Assembly (NCBI GenBank): GCA_015689645.1
Contig: WVSM01000001.1
Coordinates: forward strand, 62,001-126,000
Length of the DNA: 64,000 nucleotides
Source of the DNA: Rhodobacterales bacterium HKCCE4037
Lineage (GTDB): Bacteria; Pseudomonadota; Alphaproteobacteria; Rhodobacterales; Rhodobacteraceae
Direction: 5' to 3'
Numbering within the stretch: the first letter of the stretch is position 1; the number at the start of each line of letters is the position of its first letter. The notes beneath the pieces were generated by a model that did no database searches, was not told where the DNA came from, and worked only from the letters and a program-made list of their open reading frames with translations. The translations under genes and the position numbers were made by a program. Shown here in pieces: positions 50,089 to 59,414 of this stretch.

Positions 50089-52668
50089 ATGGCAAAGAAA
50101 ATGCTCATCGATGCCACCCACGCGGAAGAGACCCGCGTCGTGGTGGCAGACGGCAACCGGGTTGAGGAATTCGACTTCGAGTCGCTGAACAAGCGGCAAC
50201 TGGCAGGCAACATATATCTGGCAAAGGTCACGCGGGTCGAACCCTCGCTGCAGGCCGCTTTTGTCGACTATGGCGGCAACCGCCACGGCTTCCTCGCGTT
50301 CTCGGAAATCCACCCCGATTACTACCAGATTCCGGTCGCGGATCGTGAGGCGCTTCTTGCCGAAGAACGCGCTTACGCCGAGCAGCAGGCCAAGGAGGAC
50401 GAGGACGAATCCTCGAAGCCCAAGCGGCGCAGCCGCCGCCGCCGCAAGCCGAACGAGACCAGGGCCGAAGGGACGGGGACCGACGCAGTCACCACCGAGA
50501 CGCCGTCCGGCATGGACGTCGTCGACCTCGACGACGAGGATGACAGCGACGATTCGGCCGAAACGCTTGCGGCAAAGGTCGAGGAGAATATCGGCGCGGT
50601 TCAGGGTGCCCCGGAAGACAGCGACAACGATGTCGAAGGCCTGTCGCCGATGGAGCTTGTCGGCGAAACGCCGGTCGAAGAGCCCGACGATGACGACGAC
50701 CTTGACGAGTCTGAGGACGAACCCGGCCTTGAAACTGTGGCCGATGACGACGAGGTCGAGGAAATCCGCCCGGTGCGCAAACCGCGCCCGCGCAAGTACA
50801 AGATCCAGGAAGTCATCAAGGTCCGCCAGATCCTTCTGGTGCAGGTCGTCAAGGAAGAGCGCGGCAACAAGGGTGCGGCGCTGACCACCTACCTGTCGCT
50901 GGCCGGTCGGTATTGCGTGCTGATGCCCAACACCGCCCGTGGCGGCGGGATCAGCCGCAAGATTACCAACGCCTCGGACCGCAAGAAGCTCAAGGAAATC
51001 GCCACAGCGCTGGACGTGCCGCAGGGCGCGGGCCTGATCGTGCGCACGGCGGGCGCGCAGCGCACCAAGACCGAGATCAAGCGCGATTACGAATACCTGC
51101 AGCGCCAGTGGGAACAGATCCGCGAATTGACGCTGCGGTCGACGGCTCCGGCGCCGATCTACCAGGAAGGCGACCTGATCCACCGCACGATCCGCGACCT
51201 CTACAATCGCGATATCACCGAGGTCCTCGTGGAGGGGGAGGCGGGCTACAAGCACGCCAAGAACTTCATGAAGATGATCATGCCGAGCCACGCCAAGAAC
51301 GTGAAGCATTACACCGACCCGATGCCGCTCTTCGCGCGGCACAAGGTGGAGGGCTACCTCGCCGACATGTTCAATCCGACGGTTCAGCTGAAGTCCGGCG
51401 GCTACATCGTGATCGGTGTGACCGAGGCGCTGGTGGCCATCGACGTGAACTCCGGCCGGGCGACCAAGGAAGGCTCGATCGAGGAAACCGCGCTGAAGAC
51501 CAACTTGGAAGCCGCCGAGGAAGTGGCGCGCCAGTTGCGTCTGCGGGATCTTGCCGGCCTGATCGTGATCGACTTCATCGACATGGACGAGCGGCGCAAC
51601 AACAACGCCGTCGAGAAGCGGATCAAGGACAAGCTCAAGACCGACCGCGCGCGCATCCAGGTGGGTCGCATCTCGAGCTTCGGGCTGATGGAAATGTCGC
51701 GCCAGCGTCTGCGCCCCGGCATGCTGGAGGCCACGACGCAGGCCTGCCACCATTGCCACGGCACCGGCCTCGTGCGCTCGGATGACAGCCTCGCGCTGTC
51801 GATCCTGCGCCAGCTCGAAGAGGAAAGCACGCGCGGACGCTCCAAGGAGGTTCTGCTGACGGCGCCGATCGGGATCGTGAACTTCCTGTTCAATTTCAAG
51901 CGCGAGACGCTCGATGCGATCGAGGCGCGGTCGGGCATGGCAATCCGGATCGAGGCGGATGCGAGCCTTGTCGTTCCCGATTTCAAGATCGAGAAGTTCA
52001 AGACCGCGACGCGGAAGATCGTGGCAACATCGCAGGCGATCTCGATGGATGCCTCGCTGATGGACGATATCGACGAGGATGCCGAGGAGGACGAAACCGA
52101 GGTCGACGCGGTCGAGGCGGTCGAGAAGCCCGAGGAAGACGAACAGCCCAAGAAGCGCCGTCGTCGTCGTCGGGGTGGCCGTGGCCGCCGCCGGAGTGGC
52201 GATGGGCCCGACGATCAGCGCAACGGGGACGAAGGCGGGGACCAGAAACCCGACGAGACGCAGGACGCCGACGAGGGTGATGACGCAGACGCGACACCCG
52301 AGGCCGCCGAGGGCGACGAGGAACAGCCGAAGAAAAAGCGCCGGTCCCGCCGGGGCGGACGGGGCCGCAAATCCTCCGATGCAGAGGCGGAGACTGCCGA
52401 GGCATCTTCCGAAGCGCAAGCCCCCTCGGACGAGGCACCTGCCGAGGAGGCACCGGCCGAGCAGCCTTCCGAGGAGCCGGAAGCCGAGCCTGTGGCAGAG
52501 GCGGAGCCTGAGCCGCAACCCGAACCTCAGCCCGAGCCGGAAACGGCCTCCGAGCCTGAGCCGCAGCCAGAACCCGTGCCGGAAACCGTGGGGGCCGACG
52601 CGTCCTCCGAGCCGGTCGAGGATGAGGCCTCCAAGCCCAAGCGGCGCGGCTGGTGGTCGCGCGGCTGA
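50089..52668 (+). CDS. rne: ribonuclease E
   Basis: 859 residues from ATG 50089 with AAGGA upstream. The S1 domain starts at residue 35 but is interrupted from about 85 to 238 by a very acidic and partly basic insertion (runs of D and E, KRRSRRRRK), as in other alphaproteobacterial enzymes. The catalytic core follows, with IDVNSGRA and IDFIDM aspartate residues and the zinc-link CHHCHGTG near residue 552. The C-terminal 170 residues are disordered, arginine-rich then Pro-Glu repeated, ending KRRGWWSRG; this part should scaffold the degradosome. It initiates mRNA decay and rRNA processing. Confidence 0.95.
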   Translation: MAKKMLIDATHAEETRVVVADGNRVEEFDFESLNKRQLAGNIYLAKVTRVEPSLQAAFVDYGGNRHGFLAFSEIHPDYYQIPVADREALLAEERAYAEQQAKEDEDESSKPKRRSRRRRKPNETRAEGTGTDAVTTETPSGMDVVDLDDEDDSDDSAETLAAKVEENIGAVQGAPEDSDNDVEGLSPMELVGETPVEEPDDDDDLDESEDEPGLETVADDDEVEEIRPVRKPRPRKYKIQEVIKVRQILLVQVVKEERGNKGAALTTYLSLAGRYCVLMPNTARGGGISRKITNASDRKKLKEIATALDVPQGAGLIVRTAGAQRTKTEIKRDYEYLQRQWEQIRELTLRSTAPAPIYQEGDLIHRTIRDLYNRDITEVLVEGEAGYKHAKNFMKMIMPSHAKNVKHYTDPMPLFARHKVEGYLADMFNPTVQLKSGGYIVIGVTEALVAIDVNSGRATKEGSIEETALKTNLEAAEEVARQLRLRDLAGLIVIDFIDMDERRNNNAVEKRIKDKLKTDRARIQVGRISSFGLMEMSRQRLRPGMLEATTQACHHCHGTGLVRSDDSLALSILRQLEEESTRGRSKEVLLTAPIGIVNFLFNFKRETLDAIEARSGMAIRIEADASLVVPDFKIEKFKTATRKIVATSQAISMDASLMDDIDEDAEEDETEVDAVEAVEKPEEDEQPKKRRRRRRGGRGRRRSGDGPDDQRNGDEGGDQKPDETQDADEGDDADATPEAAEGDEEQPKKKRRSRRGGRGRKSSDAEAETAEASSEAQAPSDEAPAEEAPAEQPSEEPEAEPVAEAEPEPQPEPQPEPETASEPEPQPEPVPETVGADASSEPVEDEASKPKRRGWWSRG

Positions 52669-52677
52669 CCAAATGCA

Positions 52678-52704
52678 AAGGGCGCCCGGTGGGCGCCCTT
52701 TTTT
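52678..52704 (+). terminator. rho-independent terminator of rne
   Basis: Perfect 10-bp stem AAGGGCGCCC-GGT-GGGCGCCCTT followed by a run of Ts to 52704, ten bases past the rne stop. Confidence 0.9.
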
Positions 52705-52728
52705 ATTCCCGAGATGTGCGCCGCGCGA

Positions 52729-53484
52729 TCAGCCTTCGTCGGTCTCGCGCAGGATCGACACGATTTCCTGCATGTTGGCCAGCGGCACGTAGCCCTGCAC
52801 CATCTGGTCGCCGAAAACGAAGCTGGGGGTGCCGGTGATGCCCATGCGCCCGCCTAGGTCGCGGTTGTAGTTGATCGTGGCTTCCACCAGCGGGTCATCC
52901 ATCGCGGCGAAGATCGCCTCGCTGTCATAGCCGAGGTCCGACGCAAGGCGCGCCAGCGACAATTCGGTCACGTCCTGCCGCATCGCGTAGAGCGCGTCGC
53001 CCATCTGGTCATAGGCCTCGTCGCCAAGCGCGATGCGGGTGGCGATGGCGAAACGGCTGGCCAGTTCGGATTGTTCGCCGAGGATCGGGAATTCCTTGGT
53101 CACCAGGCGAATGTTGCCGTCGCCGGCGACCAGTTCGGTCACCTCCGGATGCGCGCGGCGGCAGAAGGTGCAGCGGTAGTCGACGAACTCGACGATCACG
53201 ACGTCTCCGTCCGGATTGCCGCCGACGAAATCGAACGCGGAGTTGAAGATCGCGTTCTCGTTCTCGACCACGGCAAGCGCCTGTGCCTCGGCCTCCATCT
53301 CGGCCTGGCGTTGTTCGAGGACGGCGAAGGCCTCCATCAGGACTTCGGGGTTCTCGACAAGGTAAGCGCGGACTTCGGCGCGGAAGGCCTCCCGCTCGGC
53401 ATCGGTCAGTTCGTTGAGGTCGGTGGCAAGGGCCGGACCGGCCAGAAGGGCGGCGGTTGCGGCCCCGAGGAATAAGCGCTTCAT
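52729..53484 (-). CDS. periplasmic DsbA-family thiol-disulfide oxidoreductase
   Basis: 251 residues with a signal peptide (MKRLFLGAATAALLAGPALA). A helical N-terminal region (about 25-75) precedes a thioredoxin-fold domain with redox pair Cys105 and Cys108 in YRCTFCRRAHPE and the cis-Pro in TGTPSFVF. The layout resembles Com1/ScsC-like DsbA proteins, which oxidise or isomerise disulfides in the periplasm. It is convergent with rne and divergent from the aminotransferase gene. Confidence 0.88.
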   Translation of the reverse strand: MKRLFLGAATAALLAGPALATDLNELTDAEREAFRAEVRAYLVENPEVLMEAFAVLEQRQAEMEAEAQALAVVENENAIFNSAFDFVGGNPDGDVVIVEFVDYRCTFCRRAHPEVTELVAGDGNIRLVTKEFPILGEQSELASRFAIATRIALGDEAYDQMGDALYAMRQDVTELSLARLASDLGYDSEAIFAAMDDPLVEATINYNRDLGGRMGITGTPSFVFGDQMVQGYVPLANMQEIVSILRETDEG

Positions 53485-53600
53485 CTGAAAGGCTCCGTTG
53501 TTCGGAATTGCCCCGTCCTAGCACATCGCGAGGCGCCCGCCACCATTGACGCGCGCGCCTTGGGCTGATTTCAGCGCACACAAAAGCGTGAGGTAGAGAA

Positions 53601-54755
53601 ATGCGCCATTCGTCCCGTTCGCTTGTCGATCCGTTCATCGTGATGGACGTGATGGAGGCTGCGCGCGCCGCCGAGGATGCAGGCCGCCACATCATCCACA
53701 TGGAGGTGGGTCAACCCGGCAGCGGTGCGCCGGAGGCCGCCCGTGCGCGGCTGGCGCAGGAGATGGAAGCGGGGCCGCTTGGCTACACGGTGGCGCTGGG
53801 GCGGCCGGATTTGCGGGCTGGCATCGCGGCGCTATACGGCGAGTGGTACTACGGTGTCGACCTCGACCCGGGCCGCGTGGTGCTGACAGCGGGGGCGTCG
53901 GGCGCGTTCCTCCTGGCCTTCACGGCGCTTTTCGACGCAGGCGCGAAGGTTGCGCTGGGAGAGCCGTGCTACCCGTCCTACCGGCAGATCCTGACGGCCC
54001 TGTCGCTGGAGCCTGTCGGCCTCCAGACCCATGCGGAGACGCGGTATCAGCCGGTGCCGGACCAGCTTACAGACGATCTGGACGGACTGATCGTCGCCAG
54101 CCCCGCGAACCCGACCGGCACGATGCTGTTCGAACCCGAGATGCGCGCCCTGGCCGAGGCTTGCACGGCGAAGGATATCTCGCTGATTTCGGACGAGATT
54201 TATCACGGCCTGCAATACGAGGGTCGCGCGGTTTCGGCGCTTGAGGTGACGGATGACGTGTATGTCATCAACTCCTTCTCGAAATACTTCTCGATGACCG
54301 GTTGGCGGCTGGGGTGGATGGTCGTCCCGCCGGATCATGTCCGGATCATCGAGCGGCTGGCGCAGAACATGTTCATCTGCCCGCCGCACGCCGCGCAGGT
54401 GGCAGCCCTTGGCGCTTTGCAGCCAGAGGGGCGCGCGGAACTGGACCGCCACCGGGAGACCTACGCGAAGAACCGCGACATCCTGCTGAAGGGCCTTGCC
54501 GAAGCGGGCTTGACCGAGACGGCGCCGGCCGATGGGGCATTCTACGTCTATGCCGACGTGTCGACGTTCACCGACGATGCCCGCGCGTTCAGTGCGGAGA
54601 TTCTCGACAAGGCGGGTGTGGCCGTTACCCCGGGCCTCGATTTCGACAAGGCGCGCGGGGCAGGGACGCTGCGGTTCTCCTATGCCCGCAGCACGGCGGA
54701 TATCGAGGAGGGCGTCGCGCGCCTGATCGGCTTCATGGCGGCACGCAAAGGCTAG
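53601..54755 (+). CDS. PLP-dependent class I/II aminotransferase
   Basis: 384 residues. Fold-type I aminotransferase with the PLP-lysine Lys228 in NSFSKYFSMTGWRLGW, SPANPTGTML, and SDEIYHGLQY upstream of it. It transfers amino groups between an amino acid and a 2-oxoacid; aspartate or aromatic substrates are common for this branch but not determined. The C-terminal Arg that holds the substrate carboxylate is likely in GTLRFSYARS. It lies 53 bases before the amidase gene, perhaps in one transcript. Confidence 0.9.
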   Translation: MRHSSRSLVDPFIVMDVMEAARAAEDAGRHIIHMEVGQPGSGAPEAARARLAQEMEAGPLGYTVALGRPDLRAGIAALYGEWYYGVDLDPGRVVLTAGASGAFLLAFTALFDAGAKVALGEPCYPSYRQILTALSLEPVGLQTHAETRYQPVPDQLTDDLDGLIVASPANPTGTMLFEPEMRALAEACTAKDISLISDEIYHGLQYEGRAVSALEVTDDVYVINSFSKYFSMTGWRLGWMVVPPDHVRIIERLAQNMFICPPHAAQVAALGALQPEGRAELDRHRETYAKNRDILLKGLAEAGLTETAPADGAFYVYADVSTFTDDARAFSAEILDKAGVAVTPGLDFDKARGAGTLRFSYARSTADIEEGVARLIGFMAARKG

Positions 54756-54808
54756 GACACGCGCCGACCCTCTGGTATGCAGGTCGCAACCAAGAGGGAG
54801 CATCCCCC

Positions 54809-56017
54809 GTGATCCGAGCAGTCCTCATTATATTCCTCCTCTGGCTTCCGTTGTCCGCCGCCGCGCAGGGCTTCGGTGCGCTGGCCCGTGCCTTGCCGGG
54901 TGAGAGCAGCCTGACCGGCAATGCGCGCGGCACGGAGCTGGAACTGGCGTTGAGCCAAGCGGTACCGTTCCGCGTCTTCACGCTGGACGATCCCATGCGC
55001 GTGGTGATCGACTTCCGAGAGGTGGATTTCAGTGCCCTGCCCGAGGGGTTCAATCGGGCCGAAACGGTCGAGGCGGTGGCCTATGGCGGTGCATCGACGC
55101 CCGGTTGGTCTCGCATGGTGCTGACCCTTTCGGTGCCGATGCTGCCCGAGATCGCGGCGATGCAGACCGATGAAGAGACGGGCGAGGCTGTCGTGACGGT
55201 GGCGCTGGAGCCGGTGGAGGCGGATGCGTTTGCCGAAGCCGCGGGTGCGCCCCCCGGTGTCGGTGGCCGTCTGCTGCCCGTCGTGGCCCAAGCGGTGGTG
55301 CAGCCGGAGGACGACACGCTTCTGGTGGTGCTCGACCCCGGCCATGGCGGCGTGGATCCCGGCGCGGTGCGCAACGGTCATACGGAGGCCGACCTGATGG
55401 TCGCGTTCGCACGGGAGCTGCGTGACATCATGCGCCGCACCGGGCAGATCGAGGTGGTGCTGACCCGTGATGCGGACGTCTTCGTGCCGCTGCCTACCCG
55501 TGTCACCATCGCCCGCGCGGCGGGGGCCGACCTGTTCATCTCGCTCCACGCTGATGCCATCGCCGAAGGCCGGGCCCAGGGGGCGACGGTCTATACCCTT
55601 GCCGACGAGGCCAGCGATGCCGCGACCGAGGCGCTGGCCGAACAGCATGACCGCGCGGACCTGTTGCAAGGGATCGACCTTGCGGGGTCCGATGACGAGG
55701 TGGTGAGCGTTCTGCTGGACCTTGCCCGGATCGAGAATGCACCGCGCAGCCGGGCCTTTGCCGATATCCTCGTGCAGGCCATCGAGACCACGGGGCTTGA
55801 CCTGCATGCCCATCCGCGGGGCGAGGGGGCGTTTTCTGTCCTCAAGGCGGCCGATTTCCCGGCTGTGCTGCTGGAGGTCGGTTTCCTGAGCGAAGGCGGC
55901 GATCTCGACGATATCCTGGACCCGGACTGGCGCGCGCGGATGCAGGCCGCCATCACCGGCGCGGTGATCGCATGGGCGCAGGCGGACGCGGCGGCGGACG
56001 CGCTCAGGCGCCAGTGA
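54809..56017 (+). CDS. N-acetylmuramoyl-L-alanine amidase, AmiC type
   Basis: 402 residues from GTG 54809 with GAGGGAG eight bases upstream; an upstream frame exists but is not similar. Signal peptide (about 1-20), AMIN domain (about 40-130) and Amidase_3 domain (about 170-390) with zinc ligands in DPGHGGVDPG, the Glu in GHTEADLM, SLHAD and catalytic Glu in LEVGFLS. It cleaves the stem peptide from peptidoglycan in the periplasm during daughter cell separation. Its last 14 bases overlap the convergent methyltransferase gene. Precedes PBP1A by one gene, consistent with cell-wall function. Confidence 0.93.
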   Translation: MIRAVLIIFLLWLPLSAAAQGFGALARALPGESSLTGNARGTELELALSQAVPFRVFTLDDPMRVVIDFREVDFSALPEGFNRAETVEAVAYGGASTPGWSRMVLTLSVPMLPEIAAMQTDEETGEAVVTVALEPVEADAFAEAAGAPPGVGGRLLPVVAQAVVQPEDDTLLVVLDPGHGGVDPGAVRNGHTEADLMVAFARELRDIMRRTGQIEVVLTRDADVFVPLPTRVTIARAAGADLFISLHADAIAEGRAQGATVYTLADEASDAATEALAEQHDRADLLQGIDLAGSDDEVVSVLLDLARIENAPRSRAFADILVQAIETTGLDLHAHPRGEGAFSVLKAADFPAVLLEVGFLSEGGDLDDILDPDWRARMQAAITGAVIAWAQADAAADALRRQ

Positions 56018-56612
56018 ATTCGGCCAGCCAGACGGAGTGACCGTTCAGGTCCGGGTCTTCGGGGCGGAACCAGAGGTCTTTGAACCCGTGTTCGACCAAC
56101 AGGTCGCGGTAGGCGTCGGGCGCGAGGCTCATGTGGTAGACCTCGGATTGCCCGACCGTCCCCCATGCTTCGCCATGGGCCGGGCCGGTGGTGAACAAAA
56201 GACGGGACCCGGTCGCCGCATGGGCGGCGAAGATCGGGAACATCGAGCGCTGGCTGGCCTCGCCCAGATGAAAAAAGCTGTTGAAAGCCAAGATGATATC
56301 ATAGGTCTCGCCCAGATCGAGCGCGCGCATGTCGGCCCGGACCGCGCGCACCTCGGGAACGCGTGCACGCAGCTCGGCAATCATCGCCGCCGCGCCATCG
56401 ACGCCGGTCACGGCATCGCCACGCCTCACGAACCATTCCGCGATTGGCTGGCCAGACCCGCAGCCCAGATCCAACACGCGCAAACCGGGCGGGCGTCCCG
56501 CGACGCAAGCCTCCAATAGGGGCAATTCCCACAGATCGCGGTTGCGCTGCTCTGCCCAACGGCTTGCTTCGCGTTCGTAGGCGGGCAGAATCTCGTCCGG
56601 TTGGCTGCTCAT
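56004..56612 (-). CDS. class I SAM-dependent methyltransferase
   Basis: 202 residues from ATG 56612; a longer frame upstream has no similarity. Motif I is VLDLGCGSGQP (about 46-56), then GVDGAAAMI (motif II region) and a TYDIILAFNSFFHL motif near 103-116. The small Rossmann fold methylates an unknown substrate. It ends 14 bases inside the convergent amidase gene. The mrcA promoter lies just upstream on the other strand. Confidence 0.87.
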   Translation of the reverse strand: MSSQPDEILPAYEREASRWAEQRNRDLWELPLLEACVAGRPPGLRVLDLGCGSGQPIAEWFVRRGDAVTGVDGAAAMIAELRARVPEVRAVRADMRALDLGETYDIILAFNSFFHLGEASQRSMFPIFAAHAATGSRLLFTTGPAHGEAWGTVGQSEVYHMSLAPDAYRDLLVEHGFKDLWFRPEDPDLNGHSVWLAEFTGA

Positions 56613-56650
56613 GTCCCAAGGATAACACGGCGATTTCCCGCCGTCGTGTT

Positions 56651-56679
56651 TTGACCGGCCCCGCGCGCGCGCGTATAGA
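56651..56679 (+). promoter_or_regulatory. sigma-70-type promoter of the PBP1A gene
   Basis: TTGACC (56651-56656), 17-base spacer, TATAGA (56674-56679). The spacer is almost entirely alternating CG (56662-56673), an unusual sequence that could adopt Z-form DNA under supercoiling. Confidence 0.7.
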
Positions 56680-56708
56680 GGGGATAACTTGGGGAAGACG
56701 AGCGTACC

Positions 56709-59279
56709 ATGCGATTCATTATCGGTTTTTTCGGCGCCATTTTCAGCGCGATCACCATCGGCCTGGTGTTCGCGGCCCTTGGCGTGGGCGGTTTGATCTT
56801 CATGTATTCCCGTGGCCTGCCGGATCACGAGACGCTGGCGAACTACACGCCCCCGACGATCAGCCGGATTTACTCGCGTCAGGGCATGATCGTGGACGAA
56901 TTCGCCTCGGAACGGCGTCTGTTCACCCCGGCCGAGGAGATCCCCGACCTCGTGGCCCATGCCTTCGTCTCGGCGGAGGACCGGAATTTCTACAACCACG
57001 CGGGCTATGATCCCCGCGCCATCGCCGCCGCTTTTGTGGAGGCGATCCGCTCACGCGGGCGGGACGTGCGCGGCGCCTCGACCATCACGCAGCAGGTGAT
57101 GAAGAACTTCCTGCTCGATGGATCGCGGACGGTGGAGCGCAAGGTGCGCGAGATCATCCTCGCCGCCCGGATCGAACGCTCGCTGTCGAAGGATAGGATT
57201 CTCGAACTCTACCTGAACGAAATTTTCCTTGGCCAGAATTCCTATGGCGTCACCGCCGCCGCGCAGACCTATTTCAACGCGACACTGGAAGACCTGACGC
57301 TGGAGCAGGTGGCGTATCTTGCCGCGCTGCCGCAGGCGCCGTCGAACTTCCATCCTGTGAATGATTACGAGCGCGCGGTCAGCCGCCGAAACTACGTGCT
57401 GCGCGAGATGTACGAGAATGGCTACATCTCGGAGGCCGACATGGAGGCCGCACAGGCGGCCCCGCTCGAAACCGTGCAGGGCGGCCACATCGAGGCGTTC
57501 CGCCTCACCCGTCCGCCGCGCAACTACTTCACCGATGAAATCCGCCGCCAGTTGAGCGCGGAATACGGTGCCGACGAGTTCTTCTCGGGCGGCTATGCCG
57601 TGCGTTCCACGATGGACGAGGGGCTTCAGGAAGTCGCCGAGATCGCGTTGCGCCGGGCGCTGGAGCGGTACGACCGCAACCTCGGGGTCTGGCGCGGGGC
57701 CTACACGACCATTGACCCGGCCGAGCTTGGCGATGGCGACGAGGAGACGTGGCGCGCGGCCCTCGCGGCTGCGGACATCCCGCGCGACATCGACGGCTGG
57801 TTCGCCGCCGTGGTGCTGGAGGTGGGCGACAGCTCGGCCCGGATCGGCATCGAGGGCGTGGAAGAGGATGAGGATGGCCATTTCATTCCCGCCGAAGACG
57901 TTACATGGGCGCGGCCCCTGAACGAGGATGGCTCACGCGGGTCGACCGCACGCGTCGCGGGCGATCTGCTGAGCGTCGGCGACGTGGTCCACGTGCGCCG
58001 CATGACCCGCGACAGCGACGGCGAGTTCATGCGCTGGACCTTGCGCCAAATTCCGGAAGTGCAGGGCGGTTTCATGGCGATGGACGTGCACACGGGCCGG
58101 GTTCTGGCGATGCAGGGCGGATTCTCCTACCAGCATTCGTCCTTCAACCGCGCCACGCAGGCGACGCGGCAGCCGGGGTCGTCCTTCAAGCCGTTCGTCT
58201 ACGCGGCAGCGCTTGATTCCGGCTATTCGCCGAACACGATCGTCATCGACGCCCCCATCGAGGTGCAGACCGGCGAAGGCATCTGGCGGCCGCAGAATGC
58301 GTCGAACCAATTCTATGGACCGTCGCCGCTGCGCACCGGGATCGAACGGTCGCGGAACCTGATGACCGTGCGCCTGGCGCAGGAAGTGGGCATGGAAACC
58401 GTGGCCCGCTATGCCGAGCGTTTCGGTGTCTACGACGAGATGCAGCCGTTCCTGGCCAACTCTCTTGGCTCGCAGGAAACCACGCTGTTCCGGATGGTCG
58501 CGGCCTACGCGATGTTCGCCAATGGTGGCGAGCGGGTGGAGCCGACCCTCGTGGACCGCATCCAGAACCGGTACGGCGAGACCGTCTATCGCCATGACCA
58601 GCGCCTGTGCCCCGATTGCGAAGTCGCGTCGATCGAGCCGGGGCTTGCCCCGCGGATCGTGTCGACGCGCGAACGGGTGATGGACCCGATCACCGCCTAC
58701 CAGCTGACCTCGATGATGCGCGGCGTGGTTCAGCGCGGTACGGCGTCGGGCTCGGTCAACTTGCCGGTTCCCACAGCAGGCAAGACCGGTACCACCAACG
58801 AAGCGCGCGACGTGTGGTTCGTGGGTTTCACTTCGAACATCGCGGCGGGCTGCTACATCGGCTACGACCAGCCCGAACCGCTCGGGCGCGGTGCGTCGGG
58901 CGGCGGCATGTGTGGCCCTGTGTTCCAGGAATTCATGCTGGAAGCCATCCAGGAATACGGCGGTGGCGACTTCCCGGTGCCGGAAGGCGGCCAGTTCTTC
59001 CCGATCGACCGCTATTCCGGCGCGCGCCTGCCGGCAGGCTCGTCGGGGGAGCACGTGGTCTACGAGCTGTTCCGTGAAGGGGAAGAACCCTACGAGGGTC
59101 TGTTGTCGGTCATCGACGGCGGGTGGGCGATGTCGTCAGATATTCCGATCTTCTCGCGTCCCGGAGACAGCGGCGGTGGCGGTGGGCAGGGCGTGCTCGT
59201 CGAGACGTCCGATGGCGACACGGCCCGTGTGCCGACCGCGACGGGGTTCGGCACGCTCAGCTCGGGCGGCCTGTACTAG
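56709..59279 (+). CDS. mrcA: penicillin-binding protein 1A, bifunctional transglycosylase/transpeptidase
   Basis: 856 residues. One N-terminal membrane segment (about 4-28), then the glycosyltransferase domain (about 50-230) with catalytic Glu in SAEDRNFYNHAGYD and TITQQVMKNFLL, an insertion typical of PBP1A, and the transpeptidase domain with nucleophile in QPGSSFKPFVY and the KTG motif in AGKTGTTNEARDVWF. It polymerises and cross-links peptidoglycan. Ends 3 bases before a palindrome pair that probably terminates the transcript. Confidence 0.95.
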   Translation: MRFIIGFFGAIFSAITIGLVFAALGVGGLIFMYSRGLPDHETLANYTPPTISRIYSRQGMIVDEFASERRLFTPAEEIPDLVAHAFVSAEDRNFYNHAGYDPRAIAAAFVEAIRSRGRDVRGASTITQQVMKNFLLDGSRTVERKVREIILAARIERSLSKDRILELYLNEIFLGQNSYGVTAAAQTYFNATLEDLTLEQVAYLAALPQAPSNFHPVNDYERAVSRRNYVLREMYENGYISEADMEAAQAAPLETVQGGHIEAFRLTRPPRNYFTDEIRRQLSAEYGADEFFSGGYAVRSTMDEGLQEVAEIALRRALERYDRNLGVWRGAYTTIDPAELGDGDEETWRAALAAADIPRDIDGWFAAVVLEVGDSSARIGIEGVEEDEDGHFIPAEDVTWARPLNEDGSRGSTARVAGDLLSVGDVVHVRRMTRDSDGEFMRWTLRQIPEVQGGFMAMDVHTGRVLAMQGGFSYQHSSFNRATQATRQPGSSFKPFVYAAALDSGYSPNTIVIDAPIEVQTGEGIWRPQNASNQFYGPSPLRTGIERSRNLMTVRLAQEVGMETVARYAERFGVYDEMQPFLANSLGSQETTLFRMVAAYAMFANGGERVEPTLVDRIQNRYGETVYRHDQRLCPDCEVASIEPGLAPRIVSTRERVMDPITAYQLTSMMRGVVQRGTASGSVNLPVPTAGKTGTTNEARDVWFVGFTSNIAAGCYIGYDQPEPLGRGASGGGMCGPVFQEFMLEAIQEYGGGDFPVPEGGQFFPIDRYSGARLPAGSSGEHVVYELFREGEEPYEGLLSVIDGGWAMSSDIPIFSRPGDSGGGGGQGVLVETSDGDTARVPTATGFGTLSSGGLY

Positions 59280-59282
59280 GCG

Positions 59283-59335
59283 CGGCAAGACTTTTGCAAA
59301 AGTCTTGCCGGCAAGAGCCTTGCAAAGCTCTTGCC
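59283..59335. repeat. pair of tandem palindromes after the PBP1A gene
   Basis: 59283-59310 is a perfect 28-bp palindrome (arm CGGCAAGACTTTTG), and 59310-59335 is a second with nine-base arms GGCAAGAGC/GCTCTTGCC around CTTGCAAA. Both share the TTGCAA core and GGCAAGA arms with each other and resemble the units at 41755-41844. They lie between mrcA and prfB on the same strand and may terminate or insulate transcription. Confidence 0.75.
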
Positions 59336-59414
59336 CGGTCCCGGCCGCTACCGGCTTGAGGGCCGTCGGGTGTTCCACTACATCTGCACCGCACGATCCA
59401 AGAAAGCCTGACCC

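Noticed and set aside
49906-52518. Open frame of about 870 codons antisense to rne
   Set aside because: Same reason; the sequence is Leu, Gly and Arg repeats mirroring the acidic regions of RNase E.
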